Assembly: GCA_021464415.1 (NCBI GenBank)
Contig: CM038471.1
Coordinates: forward strand, 36,553,234 to 36,617,233
DNA length: 64,000 bases
Direction of reading: 5' to 3'
DNA from: Lonicera japonica
Lineage: Eukaryota; Streptophyta; Magnoliopsida; Dipsacales; Caprifoliaceae
Part shown: piece by piece, positions 35,059-47,589 of the stretch
Layout: every line of letters begins with the position of its first letter
How positions within the stretch are numbered: position 1 is the first letter of the stretch
Program-made: the position numbers and the translations under genes
The notes under the pieces: model-generated
The model's input: only the letters and a program-made list of their open reading frames with translations
Database searches by the model: none
What the model was told of the DNA's origin: nothing

Positions 35059-35574
35059 TTAGAGTAGTAGGATCCACCTAATCAGTCTTGCTTTTGCATC
35101 TTTTTTCATAAGAAGATACTTAATTACTGAGTGATCAGTAAAGCAGACAATTGGTGATCCAACCAAATAGGAACGGAACTTATCTAAAGCAAATACAATT
35201 ACTAACAACTCTTTTTCAGTCGTAGAGTAGTTCAACTGAGCATCATTTAAAGTCCGGCTAGCATAGTAAATGACATGGGGCTTCTTGTCCTTTCTTTGTC
35301 CTAGGACAGCTCCAATGGCATAATCACTAGCGTCACACATAAGCTCAAATGGTAGGCTCCAATCAGGTGGTTGCACAATGGGTGCAGTTGTGAGCATTTC
35401 CTTGAGCTTGTCGAAAGCTTCTTGACACGCTGAAGTCCATTCAAAAGGTGCATCCTTGGTAAGCAAGTTACATAGGGGTCGAGATATAGCACTGAAACCT
35501 TTGATAAGCCTCCTATAAAAACCAGCATGACCTAGGAATGATCGAACCTTTTTGACAGTCTTGGGAACTGGCAA
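35059..35574 (-). pseudogene. RNase H region, minus-strand Athila-like element
   Basis: Open for 171 residues: KVRSFLGHAGFYRRLIKGFS (RT thumb), then [39 protein letters not shown] and CFTDHSVIKYLL. These are the reverse-transcriptase-like RNase H motifs with the acidic residues D (CDAS), E (TEKE) and D (TDHS) present. A stop ends it at RWILLL. It is separated from RT by stops near 35600-35650. Confidence 0.88.
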
Positions 35575-36282
35575 ATTAGCAATGAGGTCGATTTTAGCCT
35601 TGTCTACTTGAATTCATTCAGCTGAGACAATATGACCTAAAATAATTCGTTAGGTAACCATGAAATGACACTTTTCCCAATTTAGAACAAGATTATTGTC
35701 TTTGCAACGGATCAAGACTTTCTCCAGATTTTGGAGACAATCTTCAAAAGAATCACCAAAAAAGGAGAAATCATCCATGAAAACTTCGAGAAACTTTTCC
35801 ACCATATCACTAAAGATACTCATCAGGCACCTTTGAAAGGTTGTTGGTGCATTGCACAAGCCAAATGGCATTCTCTTGTAAGCAAAAGTACCAAAAGGAC
35901 AAGTGAAAGTGATTTTCTCCTGATCTTCGGGAGTGATCTCAATCTGATTGTAACCACTGTAACCATCTAGAAAGCAGTAGAAAGAATGACCAACCACTCT
36001 CTCCAAAGTTTGATCAAGATATGGGGGTGGAAAATGATCTTTCCTGGTTATTGAGTTAAGCTTGCGATAATCAATACACATGCGCCATCCAATGGTAACA
36101 CGTGTAGGAATTAACTCTCCTTCAGCATTAAGAACAACAGTTATGCCAGATTTCTTAGGCACAACTTGAGTAGGACTTACCCATTTGCTATCAAAAATAG
36201 GATAAATAATTCCAACATCTAAAAGTTTAAGAACTTTTTTGTGAACTACTTCTTTCATGTTGGGATTTAACCTCCTTTGCAT
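35575..36282 (-). pseudogene. Reverse transcriptase core, minus-strand Athila-like element
   Basis: Open for 210 residues from about 36282: DVGIIYPIFDSKWVSPTQVV, WRMCIDYRKLNSITRKDHFP, FLDGYSGYNQI, FAYKRMPFGLCNAPTTF and VFMDDFSFFG with both catalytic aspartates. It ends at a stop after CHFMVT (35650). Relative to the host element it is of the same lineage but clearly a different family. Confidence 0.9.
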
Positions 36283-37614
36283 CTGTCGAGAAGGTTTAGC
36301 ATATTCTTCAAGGTATATCTTATGAGAACAGATATCAGGACAAATACCTTTTAGATCAGCTATGGTCCATCCTAATGCATCTTTATGTAACTTAAGAACT
36401 TTTAAGAGTTTAGACTCTTAAGTGGAATTCAACTTGTTTAAGACTATGACATGATAAGTCTCGGATTCTCCTAAAAAGGCATACTTTAGCTCCTAAGGTA
36501 GGGGCTTAAGTTCCAATTTTGGAGCTTTGAACGCAGAGGGTATAACTAAAGAATTACTCGGGGGGAGTTCTTCAAAACGTTCAGTCCACATAACCTGCTT
36601 TGTCTCGAATTTTTCAGCATCTTCACTGGAATTGAGATCGAAAACTGCTTCACTTATCTCCTTCTTAATAGGAGAATAAGCTTCAAAATCAGAAAAAGAA
36701 TGAGTCAAGGTTGACTCAACTGGGTCCTCATACTGCAATACATTAAAGTATTCCTCAACAACAGTATCCAAGTAACTCACTTCTCGAACATCTTCTTTTT
36801 TAAAATCTGGCTATCTAGGAATTGAAAAGATATTGACATCGAGAGTCATGTTTTCGAACGAAAGCTTTATAACACCATTCCTAACACTGATAATAGCATT
36901 AATAGTAGCAATGAAAGGTCTTCCTAAAATGATGGGAATCTGGGTACCAATATTAGCCATAGGTTGAGTATCTAGAACAACAAAGTCAACTGGATAGACA
37001 AAGTTATCAACTTTAACCAAAATATCTTCAATTACTCCTCGTGGGACTTTCACAGAACGATCAGCCAGTTGCAAGGTAACTCTCGTGGGTTTCAACTCAC
37101 CCAAACCTAACTACTGATAAACAGAATACGGGAGTAAGTTCACACTATAACCAAGACCTAGGATAGCATGTTCAATCTTTTGATCACCAATGTAACAAGA
37201 AATGGTAGGACAACCAGGATCCTTGTGCTTGGCTGGCAAATTATGTTGAATGATCGAGCTCACTTGATTAGCTAAAAATGCTTTCTTCTGAACAGAGACT
37301 CTTCTCTTTATGGTGCACAAGTCTTTAAGAAACTTAGCATAAGAAGGAATTTGCTTGATCGTATCCAAAAGTGGAATGTTGATCTTCACTTGCTTAAAAG
37401 GATCAAGAATATCAGAATCACGGTTATCCTTAGCCAACTTTTGTAACCTTTGAGGAAAAGGAACGAGAATGTGATCAATAAAAGTTTTATTCTTTTCTGG
37501 GATATCATTCACATTATCGGCTTTTGCTTCGGCTTCTTTAGCTATCTCAACTTCTCTCAAAGCTTTAGTAGAAGTGTAATGCTCAGTTTCAACTTCTTCA
37601 TCTTCTATCTCCAT
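36283..37614 (-). pseudogene. Protease and linker, minus-strand Athila-like element
   Basis: Contains IPSYAKFLKDLCTIKRR and then AILGLGYSVNLLPYSVYQ, where Athila proteases normally read DLGASVN; the catalytic aspartate position is G here. The tail PIILGRPFIATINAIISVRNG follows (36811-37104), then an acidic linker (36493-36780). Stops lie between the pieces. Confidence 0.82.
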
Positions 37615-39089
37615 CCCTCTTATTTGAACATATTCAGGTGAAGGTGGCTCTATTTGATTGCCAATAACTCTACCATTCCTTAAAGTAGTGATAGCTTTGA
37701 CCTGCTCATGATATTGTTTAGTGCCTGAAGAAAAAGAATTATTAGTGGCTTTGGGATTGGGCTGAGGTTGGGCTGGGAAAACTGCCTTCTCTTTCGCATT
37801 ATTCTAACATCAATCTTCTCCATAGAAACTTTCATTTGGTTCATCGTCTGCAGCATCTGCTGAAACATGCCTTGCAAATTCTCCTCAGGGATTTTTCTAT
37901 GCGGTGGAATATAAGAATTAGGACTTGAACCTTGAGGTTGTTGATACTGCTGAGGTTGAGATTGCTGATAGAACGGTTGAAGTGGTGACGGTGGTTGGAA
38001 GTTAGATTGGGGCTGCTGAAATGGTTGAGAAAGTTTCATGGGGTTCCCTTCATAGTTGTTACCAGACCAACTGAGGTTGGGATGGTTCCTCCAAGATGGG
38101 TTATATCGATCCCCATAAGAATTGGATTTGACAATTGCCATGATAGCATTGACATCAGTGTTCAACACTTCTCTAAGAGCTGGGATGGTCAGACAGTCAT
38201 TAGTGAGATGACCAAGTGTGTCACAAATGCTGCAAGCTTGCTCTACAAATGGTTTGGAAGTTTGTTCTCCTCTCTTTGATTCCAAAGATTCAAGTTTTCG
38301 GCAAATAATAGCTAGCTTAGCGTTAATTTCATTGTTATCTTTCAGTTGGTACACACCAGCTGGTGCTAGCTTTGCTCTAGCTGTACCTGCCTTAGCACTC
38401 GGTTCCCATTCCTAAGAAACTTCAGACAGCCATTCAAGATATCCTTCAGCATCTGTAGGACTCTTTTCTAAGAATTTCCCATTGCACATTGATTCAACAA
38501 ACTGACGAGTGGAGGGAACTAGACCATCATAAAAGAAACTGATGATTCTCCACTTTTTATAACCATGATGAGAACAAGAATTAAGAAGATCTTTGAAGCG
38601 CTCCCAACACTAGAAGTATGTTTCATCATCCTTTTAGGGGAAGTTTTGAATTGCCTTCTTCGAGTTGGAAGTAAGATGTAAAAGAAAGAATTTCTTGAGA
38701 AATTGTTCTAGGAGTTCTTGCCATGAGTTGATGGATCTAGGACGAAGAGAGATAAGCCAAGTTTTAGCTTTATCCTTCAGGGAGAAAGGAAATAGCTTTA
38801 ATTTAATTGTGTCTTCAGAACAGTTCTAGTCACTGAAAGTGGCACAAACATCCTCAAATTCTCAAATATGAAGGTAGGCTTGTTCACTTTCAAACCCATG
38901 ATAAGTAGGTAGAAGTTGAATCATGCCATTATGGAAATGGAAATTATTTGCATCATTTGGAAAATTAATGCAAGAAGAAGTAACATTTCTGCCAGGAATG
39001 AGGAGTTCACGAAAAGTAAGATTAGGATTTTGAACTGCTTGGTTGAATCCATTAGTAGCTGCTTGTGCTGCAGCGTCCTGATCGGCCAT
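37615..39089 (-). pseudogene. gag, minus-strand Athila-like element
   Basis: ATG at 39087-39089 (MADQDAAAQ). The core includes FHNGMIQLLPTYHGF, then after a stop FPFSLKDKAKTWL, CWERFKDLL-CSHHG and FYDGL. The downstream piece 38354-37680 has a zinc knuckle CSICDTLGHLTNDC (C-x2-C-x4-H-x4-C) and a long proline/glutamine-rich linker. Several stops interrupt the first part. The nucleocapsid/capsid role is inferred from the family. Confidence 0.85.
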
Positions 39090-39367
39090 CGAGTGTTCAG
39101 CTGCCCACGGGATAGTACCGTTCGAAGAATTAGAAGAAAAATAAAGTGGAAGTGAATTGGTGGAACTGGAAGACTCGGATGCTTAAGAAGATTCGTCGTC
39201 TGACTTATACTTGTTAGGGATGACACGGTACTCGTACAGAGGATTACTTGAGATACGGTTATTTGGACCACGAAGCCAAGGTTTCATATACTAGGCTGAG
39301 ACCTAATATAGAATCCTAGGAAGAAAAAGAAAAAAAAAAGAAAACTAGCATAAGATACTGACAACCT
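39090..39367 (-). other. Leader of the minus-strand Athila-like element
   Basis: Short leader between primer site and gag start; no separate gene. Confidence 0.5.
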
Positions 39368-39385
39368 TCCCCGACAACGGCGCCA
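39368..39385 (-). other. Primer-binding site (tRNA-Asp), minus-strand element
   Basis: On the minus strand TGGCGCCGTTGTCGGGGA, one mismatch from the host's site, lies seven bases from the LTR. Confidence 0.88.
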
Positions 39386-39392
39386 AAATCTT

Positions 39393-41857
39393 TGCTTGAC
39401 TACGCTCAGAAACGCGTAATTAATACACCAAAGTGCAGGCGGTCAAGTTATAATATATATACTTGGAAGTCCACGGTCGAACCATAGGGAAGGATGGTAA
39501 TTCTATTATTCTAGCTAAAATTTCAACAGGGAGAAAGAAGAAAAGAAAAAAAATAAAAATAAAGAAAAGATAAAATAAAAAATTTGAATGGGAAAGATCA
39601 ATAGAATAAAAAAAATTAAATTTAAAACTTAAAAGAAAATGAATAAATAAATAATTAAATAAAAATAAAATAAATAAAGCAAGGATAAAATAGGCAATAA
39701 CTAAAACAAGTATCTAATAAAATGGAGAAAGAGCGTTAGGGGTATCCATAGTTACGACATTACAGATAGTATGACCAACCTGATTCAAGATATGACTATG
39801 AACCTGAGTTCTTTTTAACAATGAATGTCCTTAGCTTACCGATTATTAAATACTAAAGTTCATGAGCATATCATGAGAAGTGCATGACAAGACTCATATA
39901 AGCTGTATGTAACTTTAGTTTTCAATAAGGGAACTTATGATTTTTTTTACAAAAATTGATTTTCACTTAGTAATGCTAGTGCGTGACAAAAAAAAACTAA
40001 ATTTAATCAATTTTAGTAAATTTCAAAAGCTTATCTCATTCCTAAGGTTTGATTATGCATATGCATGACATACGTCAAAACCGTTCTTAAAAAGTCATTA
40101 AAAGCTAAAATTGGCACTATTTCGGTACCAATTTCGGAATGACACCAAAACAGCGCTCAAAACTCCCAAATTACTTGGATAACTAACTCAACTCAATAAG
40201 GGATAAGGACGGTCCTCTATTCAGCTTCGTTAGAGTTTTAGTACAAAAATTCGTAATTTGAGATTTTTCGGTTTTTTGTCGAATAATCGAGAAATAATCT
40301 TAAAAATTCATGTTTTTAACGCATGAAAAGTTACTATATTTTCCAGATTTGTTAATTGACCTATAAATAGTGAGAAATTCAAGCCACAATCACAATTGAA
40401 TCATATACTCACACTAGTCGTCATGCTTTCGCTACGGACCCCTAACTAATAAATTACGCTAGCATGTTGATAAAAATTAAGCAAAACATGATAAATTCAA
40501 TCACAAATTGACCAAACATATTTATGAAATCTAATTGAATAAACATGCAAAATTTCACAGCAATTGAAACGAATGAACGATTTATAAAAAAAAAAAAACA
40601 GTTTAAACAAATTTCGAAAAAAATTACACACTGGCAGTCACGAAAATCGCCTACTGTCCTCAGGAAATCTCAGGATTTGGATTCCCAAAGCAGTAAGGTT
40701 TTGTAGAAAATTTGATTGCGGTCGTTTTGATAGGTGGATCATCAAAATCGGCCAAGAAACGAGCAAGTTATGATTAAAATAAGAAAACACATATTTTTAG
40801 GGTTCTACGCGGGATTCTACAAAAAAAAATATTCTAATAAAAATTATAAATTAAGCATGGATTTCAATCATCAATCACATTCAAACACATAATTAACTAA
40901 CATTCTAAGCATTAATGAGCATTAATTGAAATAAATTAAAAATAAAAATAAAATTGAAAGAAAAGAAAACTTACAGTTACGCAGTTATTGAAGAACTGGG
41001 ACTCGCGCAAACTCAAATTGAAATAGAATTATACGTTCTTCAATACAAGTCAAAACTAAATGAAAATATCTCTTTCTGATAGCAAGGAAATTTGGAATTA
41101 TTGAAGAAATGACGACTCTTCTCTCTCTCATAACAAGAATGGCTACTCTTCTCTCTCTCATAACAAGAATGGCGACTCCCCCCCAAAAAAATATCTCTGG
41201 ACTAAGCATGAGTAGAGAGCTGGTCACTTGCCATCTAGGCTAAGGACCCCATTTGATAAATATCTGCATCATAAATTTAGGTATTCTTTCGCGCTCAAAC
41301 TCAATCCGCTGGTGTACTGATCGTATTTCTGCCATAACTTTGTACTCCGAACTCCGATTGATGTAAGGTTTTCGCCTACGCATAGATAACTCAGAGCTCT
41401 ACAACTTCTATTTCGGAGTTTTCTTCAAATTCTGCTCGGATAAATACCAGAATTGGTTAGAACATCAGCATTGCGCGCGGTGAATCTCTTCTTCATTAAA
41501 AAAATTCTCGGTTTGATTCAAATGACTCTTCTTTGCTTGGGACTGCTCTATTGGTTTCTCTTAGACTCTTCCATCAAATTCCTTCATGCTTGAGCTTGAA
41601 ATTTTCTTTCGGTTCACTTCTTGAACTCAATTCAGCTCCGAATTTGACCGACAATGACTAACTTTAGGAGAATTTGCTTCTAGATTCGTTCTTGTTCATT
41701 TTTAACCTGTAAAAAGGTTATAATGCACTAGAAACAAACATATTATCCTATTTCATGATTAAAACTCAATTCTTATCAATTTAGGATAATTAAAATCAAA
41801 TTCATGCATATTAAGCCACCTAAATAGATATAAAAATGCAATATTTTGGCTTAATCA
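39393..41857 (-). repeat. Single LTR (5') of the minus-strand Athila-like element (~2465 bp)
   Basis: On the minus strand it runs from TGATTAAGCCAAAATATTGC to GCGTAGTCAAGCA, with TG...CA ends. It contains a short tandem duplication at about 41100-41175 (GACTCTTCTCTCTCTCATAA units). Part of it (41330-41430) resembles the nested solo LTR at 24131-24230. Confidence 0.82.
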
Positions 41858-41862
41858 ATAGT

Positions 41863-43708
41863 CCGACCTTTGACTAATCTTTTTTCGAAAGACGTGCCTT
41901 TTGTTATCAATGAAGCTTGTGTTACTGCTTTTAAGCGTCTTAAATTCAAGTTGATCTCAACTCCGATTATTCAACTTCCTGATTGGGATCTCCCGTTTGA
42001 AATCATGTGTGATGCATTTAATTATGCCATTGGGGCTGTTTTGGGGCAAAGAGTTAATAAACGTTCTCATGTGATTCATTAGGCTAGAAAAACTCTCAAT
42101 CCAACCCAACTTAATTACACAACGGCTGAGAAAGAATTGTTGGCCGTCGTCTTTGCCCTCGATAAATTTCGTGCATACCTTCTTGGATCTCGACTCACTG
42201 TGTACTCTGATCATTCGGCATTAAGGTACCTTCTAAGCAAAAACGATTCCAAATCTCGTCTCATCCGTTGGATCCTCTTGCTCCAAGAATTTAACTTGGC
42301 AATCAAAGATAAAAAGGGTACTGAGAATGTGGTTGCTGACCACCTGTCTAGACTCACTGCTATGTCTGAAAATGACCATTTGCCTATATCCGAGTCATTC
42401 CTTTATGAGCAATTTTTTACAATTTCTTAGTCACCATGGTTTGCTGATATTGTCAACTTTCTTGTCACAAACCAAATTCCCATTCATTGGACAAAGCAAG
42501 ACAAGTCCAAATTAATGTCCATGGTCGAATACTACTCATGGGATGATTAGGATGATCCTTTTCTCTTCAAGTATTGCCCCGATCAAATCAACCGTAGATG
42601 CATCCCCGAGTTTGAGCAAAATAAGATCCTTTCCTTTTACCATAGCCATGCATGTGGCGGCCATTTTAGCTTGAAGAAAACCTCTGCAAAAGTTTTGCAA
42701 AGCGGGTTTTACTGGCCCACCATTTTTCGCAACGCTTATGAATACTGTAAAGCCTGTCCAAATTGTCAACAATTAGGACAACTATCTCGAAGGCATATGA
42801 TGCCTTTCACTCCTATCTTGATCGTGGAGATCTTCGATGTTTGGGGTATAGACTTTATGAGCCCATTTCCCCCATCTCATGGTTTTAAATATATCCTTAT
42901 GGCAGTCGACTATGTCTCCAAGTGGATAGAAGGGATACCCTGTTACACAAATGATTATCGAGTTGTTTGTTGTGAAATTTCTGAAAGAATATGTCTTTGC
43001 TCAGTTTGGTACTCCAAGAGCCATCATCAGTGAAAACGGTACACAGTTTTGTAATCATATCTTTGAGAATCTCGTTAAGAAGTATGGCATAACCCATAAA
43101 CTTGCTTTGTCCTACCATCCACAAACCAGTGGCCAGGTAGAAGTTTCAAATCGTCAGATTAAGCAAATTCTTGAAAAGACAGTTAATCCAAGTAGGAAAT
43201 ATTGGTTTTTGCGATTTGCAGATGCTCTTTGGACATATCGCACCGCTTTCAAGACTCCTATAGGCATGTCACCTTCCAGTCAAACTTGAGCACAATGCAT
43301 ATTGCGCTATCAAGACCCTTAACTTTGATTTTGATAAAGCTGGTAAGCAAAGAAAATTGTAACTTAATGAACTTGAGGAATTGCAAAATGATGCTTATGA
43401 TCTGTCTAAAAAATATAAGGAAAAAATGAAATGGATTCATGATCATAACATATTGCGAAAAGAGTTTCATCTTGGGCAGAAAGTATTATTGTATAATTCT
43501 TGCCTGCACATCTTTCCTGGTAAATTGAAAACCAGGTGGGAATGACCTTTCACTATCCAATCCGTCACACCTTATGGTGCCATCACTGTTGAAAATCCAA
43601 AAGATGGTACTACTTTTTAGGTCAATGGTCAAAGATTGAAACCATTCTTAGAACTTGATTCATCTCTAGTAGAGCAAATTGACTTTGTCAATCTGATGTA
43701 CCTTGAGT
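41863..43708 (+). pseudogene. RNase H and integrase of the Athila-like host (continuation of pol)
   Basis: Resumes exactly where RT was cut: RPLTNLFSKD, then [39 protein letters not shown] and [11 protein letters not shown] (RNase H). Integrase follows with [21 protein letters not shown] (zinc domain), [12 protein letters not shown] (first D), SENGTQFCN and [18 protein letters not shown]. In SENGTQ the usual second aspartate of 'SDxGT' reads E. Stops lie at about 42080, 42430, 42549 and 43287; the pol end LMYLE is at about 43706. RNase H position 'CDAF' keeps its D. Confidence 0.88.
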
Positions 43709-45536
43709 AAACATCTTATTAAGGGGTTGTTGTTATCTTTTTGCCCTCTTTGTACTCTTATTCTAGCTCTATCTTGTTTGAGAATGTGTCCGCTTTGTCT
43801 AGCTGAAGATATTAAACTTAGCGCTTCTGGGAGGCAACCTATTGAGTGTGTTTATGAGTACTAGTCTTATCCTGTTTGGGGGTGGTTTTTACTAATCCAC
43901 CCATGAGTTATATATGATAGACTTGTGCAATTGTTTCCGTGCCTTTTGTTTATCCCGATTCTGATGGATACTTTTCACGGTTCAACTTTCGAATCAGGGG
44001 ACAATGTTCTCTTTGTTTGGGGGTGAGATTTTACCAAATTAGTTCCCTTTTCAAAAACTGATTTAGAAGCAACACATTTTCACTTTTTGTGTAATTAAAA
44101 AAAAAGAAAAAAAGAAAAAGTGATTTATCTTTCTTTCTTTTAAAAGTTTTTGGTGATTCAGTATCTTATCCATGATGAGATTGAATGACGATGGTCCACT
44201 TTTTAGAAGTTAAGGAATCATAATGTCTAATGTAAGTCTTATAAGGCTTAACGATACCTTTATAGGCATATAAGCACTATTAATTCTTAAAGTTCACATG
44301 TCTTTGCACAACGGTTATATCTGTAGTATGTGATTCTCTAATGAGCTAAAAAGAATACTTGTGGAGATTTAAACCCTTGAGTTTAGAGCCTTTCACCTTG
44401 TAGAGAGTTATACGCAAACTCTGAGTCACAAGATGACTTAACTTCATTTGGATATTGTCAATTTGTTGCATGATCTCATTATTCTTTCATATTTGGCTGA
44501 CCACTGAGAATGACATTCTTTTTGAGTTTTGATAACTTTTACCTAGTCAAAACAGAAATTGCCGCATTAAACCTTAGAGATGACATTAAGCCATCATTGA
44601 CAAAAAAATCCTACCATTTATTTCATCACCAATCCTTGTGTTTGAAAAAAGTATGGTTGATTTGACAAAAGAAATTATTGTTTTCCTCGAGCAATCGTTT
44701 CAAATCACATAAAAGAAAAAGAAAAGAAAAGAAAAGAAAAATGTGATCAACAAAAGAACGCGAAAACAAGTGATACTAGAAAGTCCAATATTCTTAGAAA
44801 GTCTTCAACCTTCTCATACACACATTAACACTCCATTTTCCCTCATTCCACCCTATATAAAAGACCTAGTTGATATTTGGTGCAGTATTATTTGCTAAGG
44901 TAATATGTTTAAATAACTTGACATTCTCACATGGTGGTTGGCATTCCTTTCATGAGATCAAATTCTTTCCAATATCCGTCTTTCTTATTTATGCATGTGA
45001 GTTATTTGCTTTGTGTGCATCGACTCATATCACTCACATGCAAAGAGAGAAAAAATTAGCCACATCTCGTAGTGATTCAATTTTGAGATAATATATTTAG
45101 TGAGATTTGAAGTCGAAACGTAAATTCAATAAGGCAATTTAGGGAATCACATTAAAATTATTTAAATACCGGTTGCAAACACTGAATCTTAAGAAGGATT
45201 GTGCCATTTTGGTATTGTATAGCATACAAGCTTATATTAACTTCTATATATGGATGATTCATACACTAAATCTTAATATTTCCATAAGGCAAAATAAGAG
45301 AAAGTATCGCCAAAAATAATTTTTTTTGTAAATACATTTAGGAAGTTTATAGGTGTCTTCACTGCAAACCCTTACGAGACTTCACTCGCCCTCTTTGGGT
45401 GACATAGCAGTTTAAAAGGCTTGTTTCACATGATAAGTGCAATCGAGAATCACCAAGGAAAGTGGTTCGTTTTGGCTCCTTATTTATTATCTCTCTTTTT
45501 GCTTGCGGACTAGCAAAATGCTGTTTGGGGGTGGTG
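43709..45536 (+). other. 3' untranslated region and polypurine tract of the Athila-like host
   Basis: No ORF of note. Three copies of TGTTTGGGGGTG occur at 43873, 44014 and 45522. The last abuts the 3' LTR and is the expected plus-strand primer. An AAAAG microsatellite lies at about 44707-44740. Confidence 0.7.
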
Positions 45537-47059
45537 TGATAAGCACCAAAAACTGTTATTTATAATTCCCCAAATGCTTAACTTTAAGTGTCAAAAATTG
45601 CATTATGTTATCAAATGTTTAAATTTAGTTGTTTTGCAGGTCTTAGTCTTAATTAATGTAATTAAATGCTTAACTTTGTTAAATATGTGAGACATGACAC
45701 CTAAAGTGGCTTAGATAGTTTTTAAATCGGAACTCCGAATCATGCATTTCTTGAGCCTAAAGTCAAGAGAATTTCGAGAGCTACAACTTTCCAGTTTACC
45801 ACTTTTCCACATTCGGCCATCTTCAGATCGAAATTGCATTATAAAATTCCGGCAACAAAAGAAAAAAAAAGAGATAATATTCCAAAAGTATGTGGTGCCC
45901 ACTCTTATATTTTAAACACTCAACCCATAACCCAACACTCCACTTCCTAGACAATGTATACAATATTCTCTTACACACTCCATTCCCCCTCACCTCATTG
46001 TCTACTTTCATGATTATGTTTCTCTCCCATTTCTCACATATATTGATTCATAGTTTGCCAAGATAGAGACCACACGAGAGTTTTGAAGAAAAGAGGAGAG
46101 CTTGGAGAAAGAGTGTTTGCTGTAGAGAAAGAAAATATTTGAGTGCTACATATTTTTCTTCTTGTTGTATTATTGTTTTATTTGTTGAAGAAGACAAGAT
46201 TGTAAAGTATTGAGATAAATTCTTTTACTTACATATTTGGAGATATTTAATGAGCTATTTTATTATTTATTTTGTTCTTCTATCTTTATGGAAGACTAAT
46301 TTCCCTTTCAAAGGGAGAGATGAAGCCCCATTTTTATTTGTGATTTAAAATTTTATAATATTGCATAAATATACTCATTTGTGATTTTTCTTAAATAAGA
46401 TCTTTGGATTATTCTACACACCATAGGTGATCCCATTTTGGTTTTTATACTTGATTTAAGAGATGAGCTACATACCATAGGATTTTTTTAAGTTCATTTT
46501 ATTTTCTAAATTTATCTTCTAGTTCTTGAGTGTTAATGTGAGTGAGTGACAACCTTATATTATTATTATTTTTAAAAAGAAGAAAATATAGATCATGAAA
46601 GGAAAAATCTCTTATAAACAAATGAATTGTCAGATACTATTTGGTTAGCTTTTGGGTTCACTCTACATACCATAGGTGATTCCATTTAACCAAACTAGTG
46701 TAGAATTTATTTTGGGTATATATGTGTAATAATATATTATTCTATATCCATTGATCATTTGGTAGTGGATTCTTAACTCTTGAAATCCATACACTTTATT
46801 TTTCCAAAACAACTTTCTCCACTTTTATTACATTTTATTAGTATTAGAATTATTCTTAAGAAAAGTAAGCATTTCTCAAAGATAAAAAAATGGTTTTTAT
46901 TCTAAATCTATTATTTTCTCAATTTTGTTTTCATTGATTCCTAAACAACTCCCATAGATTTGACCCCTTACTACTACTATCTACGTTACTAATATATTTT
47001 GTAGGTACATAAGGATTTTTGATCAAGCTATTTTTAGCGATGAAGATAGCTCCCTATCA
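45537..47059 (+). repeat. 3' LTR of the Athila-like host (1523 bp)
   Basis: Starts TGATAAGCACC, ends CTCCCTATCA and is followed by the AGGAT duplication. It matches the 5' LTR with scattered substitutions and no insertion. Confidence 0.92.
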
Positions 47060-47064
47060 AGGAT

Positions 47065-47589
47065 TTTTTTTTTTTTTTGTAATAATGCTACTAGATTGAA
47101 GTTAAGCTGGTTGTTTTGCATCTTGATTCAAGTCTTCTTTTTCCCTTATATTTCTCTGTCAAGAAATTTGGATTACCCGTTTGACCCAATTTCTCTCAGT
47201 TTGATTTATTTTGAGTGCCAAATAGTTTAATATTTTTATGAAATTTCATGGATATGATCTCCATAATGAGTAGATTATCTTTCCAAAATTTTATTAGAAG
47301 ATTATATTAATTTAGAAGTGGGTGAGGATCACCTAAAATTTCAAAATGAAAATATATACCATATTTTTACCACACCTACATCTGATTTGAATTTCTTATT
47401 AAAATTTTGTAGAGATGATCTACTAATTATAGAGATTATAGTTTCATAAAAAAAATCATACATTTAACACTCGAAATGGACCCAAAATTAATTACAGCTA
47501 GTTAAACTCTTTCACTCCTCTGATGGTGCTTTTAGTTCTAGACTAGACATCCCTTTTAAGAAAAAGAAGAAAAAAGAAACTGAACATAC
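47065..47589. other. Spacer with a degraded foldback MITE (about 47230-47480)
   Basis: ATGATCTCCATAATGAGTAG on the left and TGATCTACTAATTATAGAGA on the right are inverted counterparts and resemble the foldback at 52166-52556. The rest is AT-rich. It lies downstream of the TIR exon, where an intron or NB-ARC exon would be expected, but no NB-ARC motif is visible. Confidence 0.5.

Larger units (their letters stand above)
30326..41857 (-). mobile_element. Second Athila-like element, minus strand, nested in RT, with only one LTR
   Basis: Going down the minus strand: LTR 39393-41857, tRNA-Asp primer site, gag, protease, RT, RNase H, integrase, an extra acidic ORF, a long 3' untranslated region and a polypurine tract (complement of 30326-30345). 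The host RT resumes at 41858 after the duplication-like ATAGT (left counterpart ATAGC at 30321-30325). The second LTR expected between the polypurine tract and the host is absent. Most genes have stops. It belongs to a different family from the host: gene order is the same but LTR sequences and lengths differ (about 2.5 kb against 1.5 kb). Confidence 0.88.
22463..47059 (+). mobile_element. Athila-like Ty3/gypsy element, expanded to 24.6 kb by nested insertions
   Basis: Both LTRs, primer site, gag, protease, RT, RNase H, integrase and polypurine tract are identifiable in the plus orientation. The element is flanked by a perfect AGGAT duplication (22458-22462 and 47060-47064). Removing the solo LTR at 22964-24344 and the opposite-strand element at 30326-41857 leaves about 11.7 kb, a normal Athila size. 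All genes have stops or indels. Its right end lies about 530 bp from the TIR exon at 47590-48160, on that exon's downstream side, so it may have inserted into an intron or the 3' part of that gene. Confidence 0.92.

Noticed and set aside
35731..35970. Plus-strand open frames across 34.2-39.2 kb
   Set aside because: They are opposite-strand shadows of the minus-strand Athila-like gag-pol.
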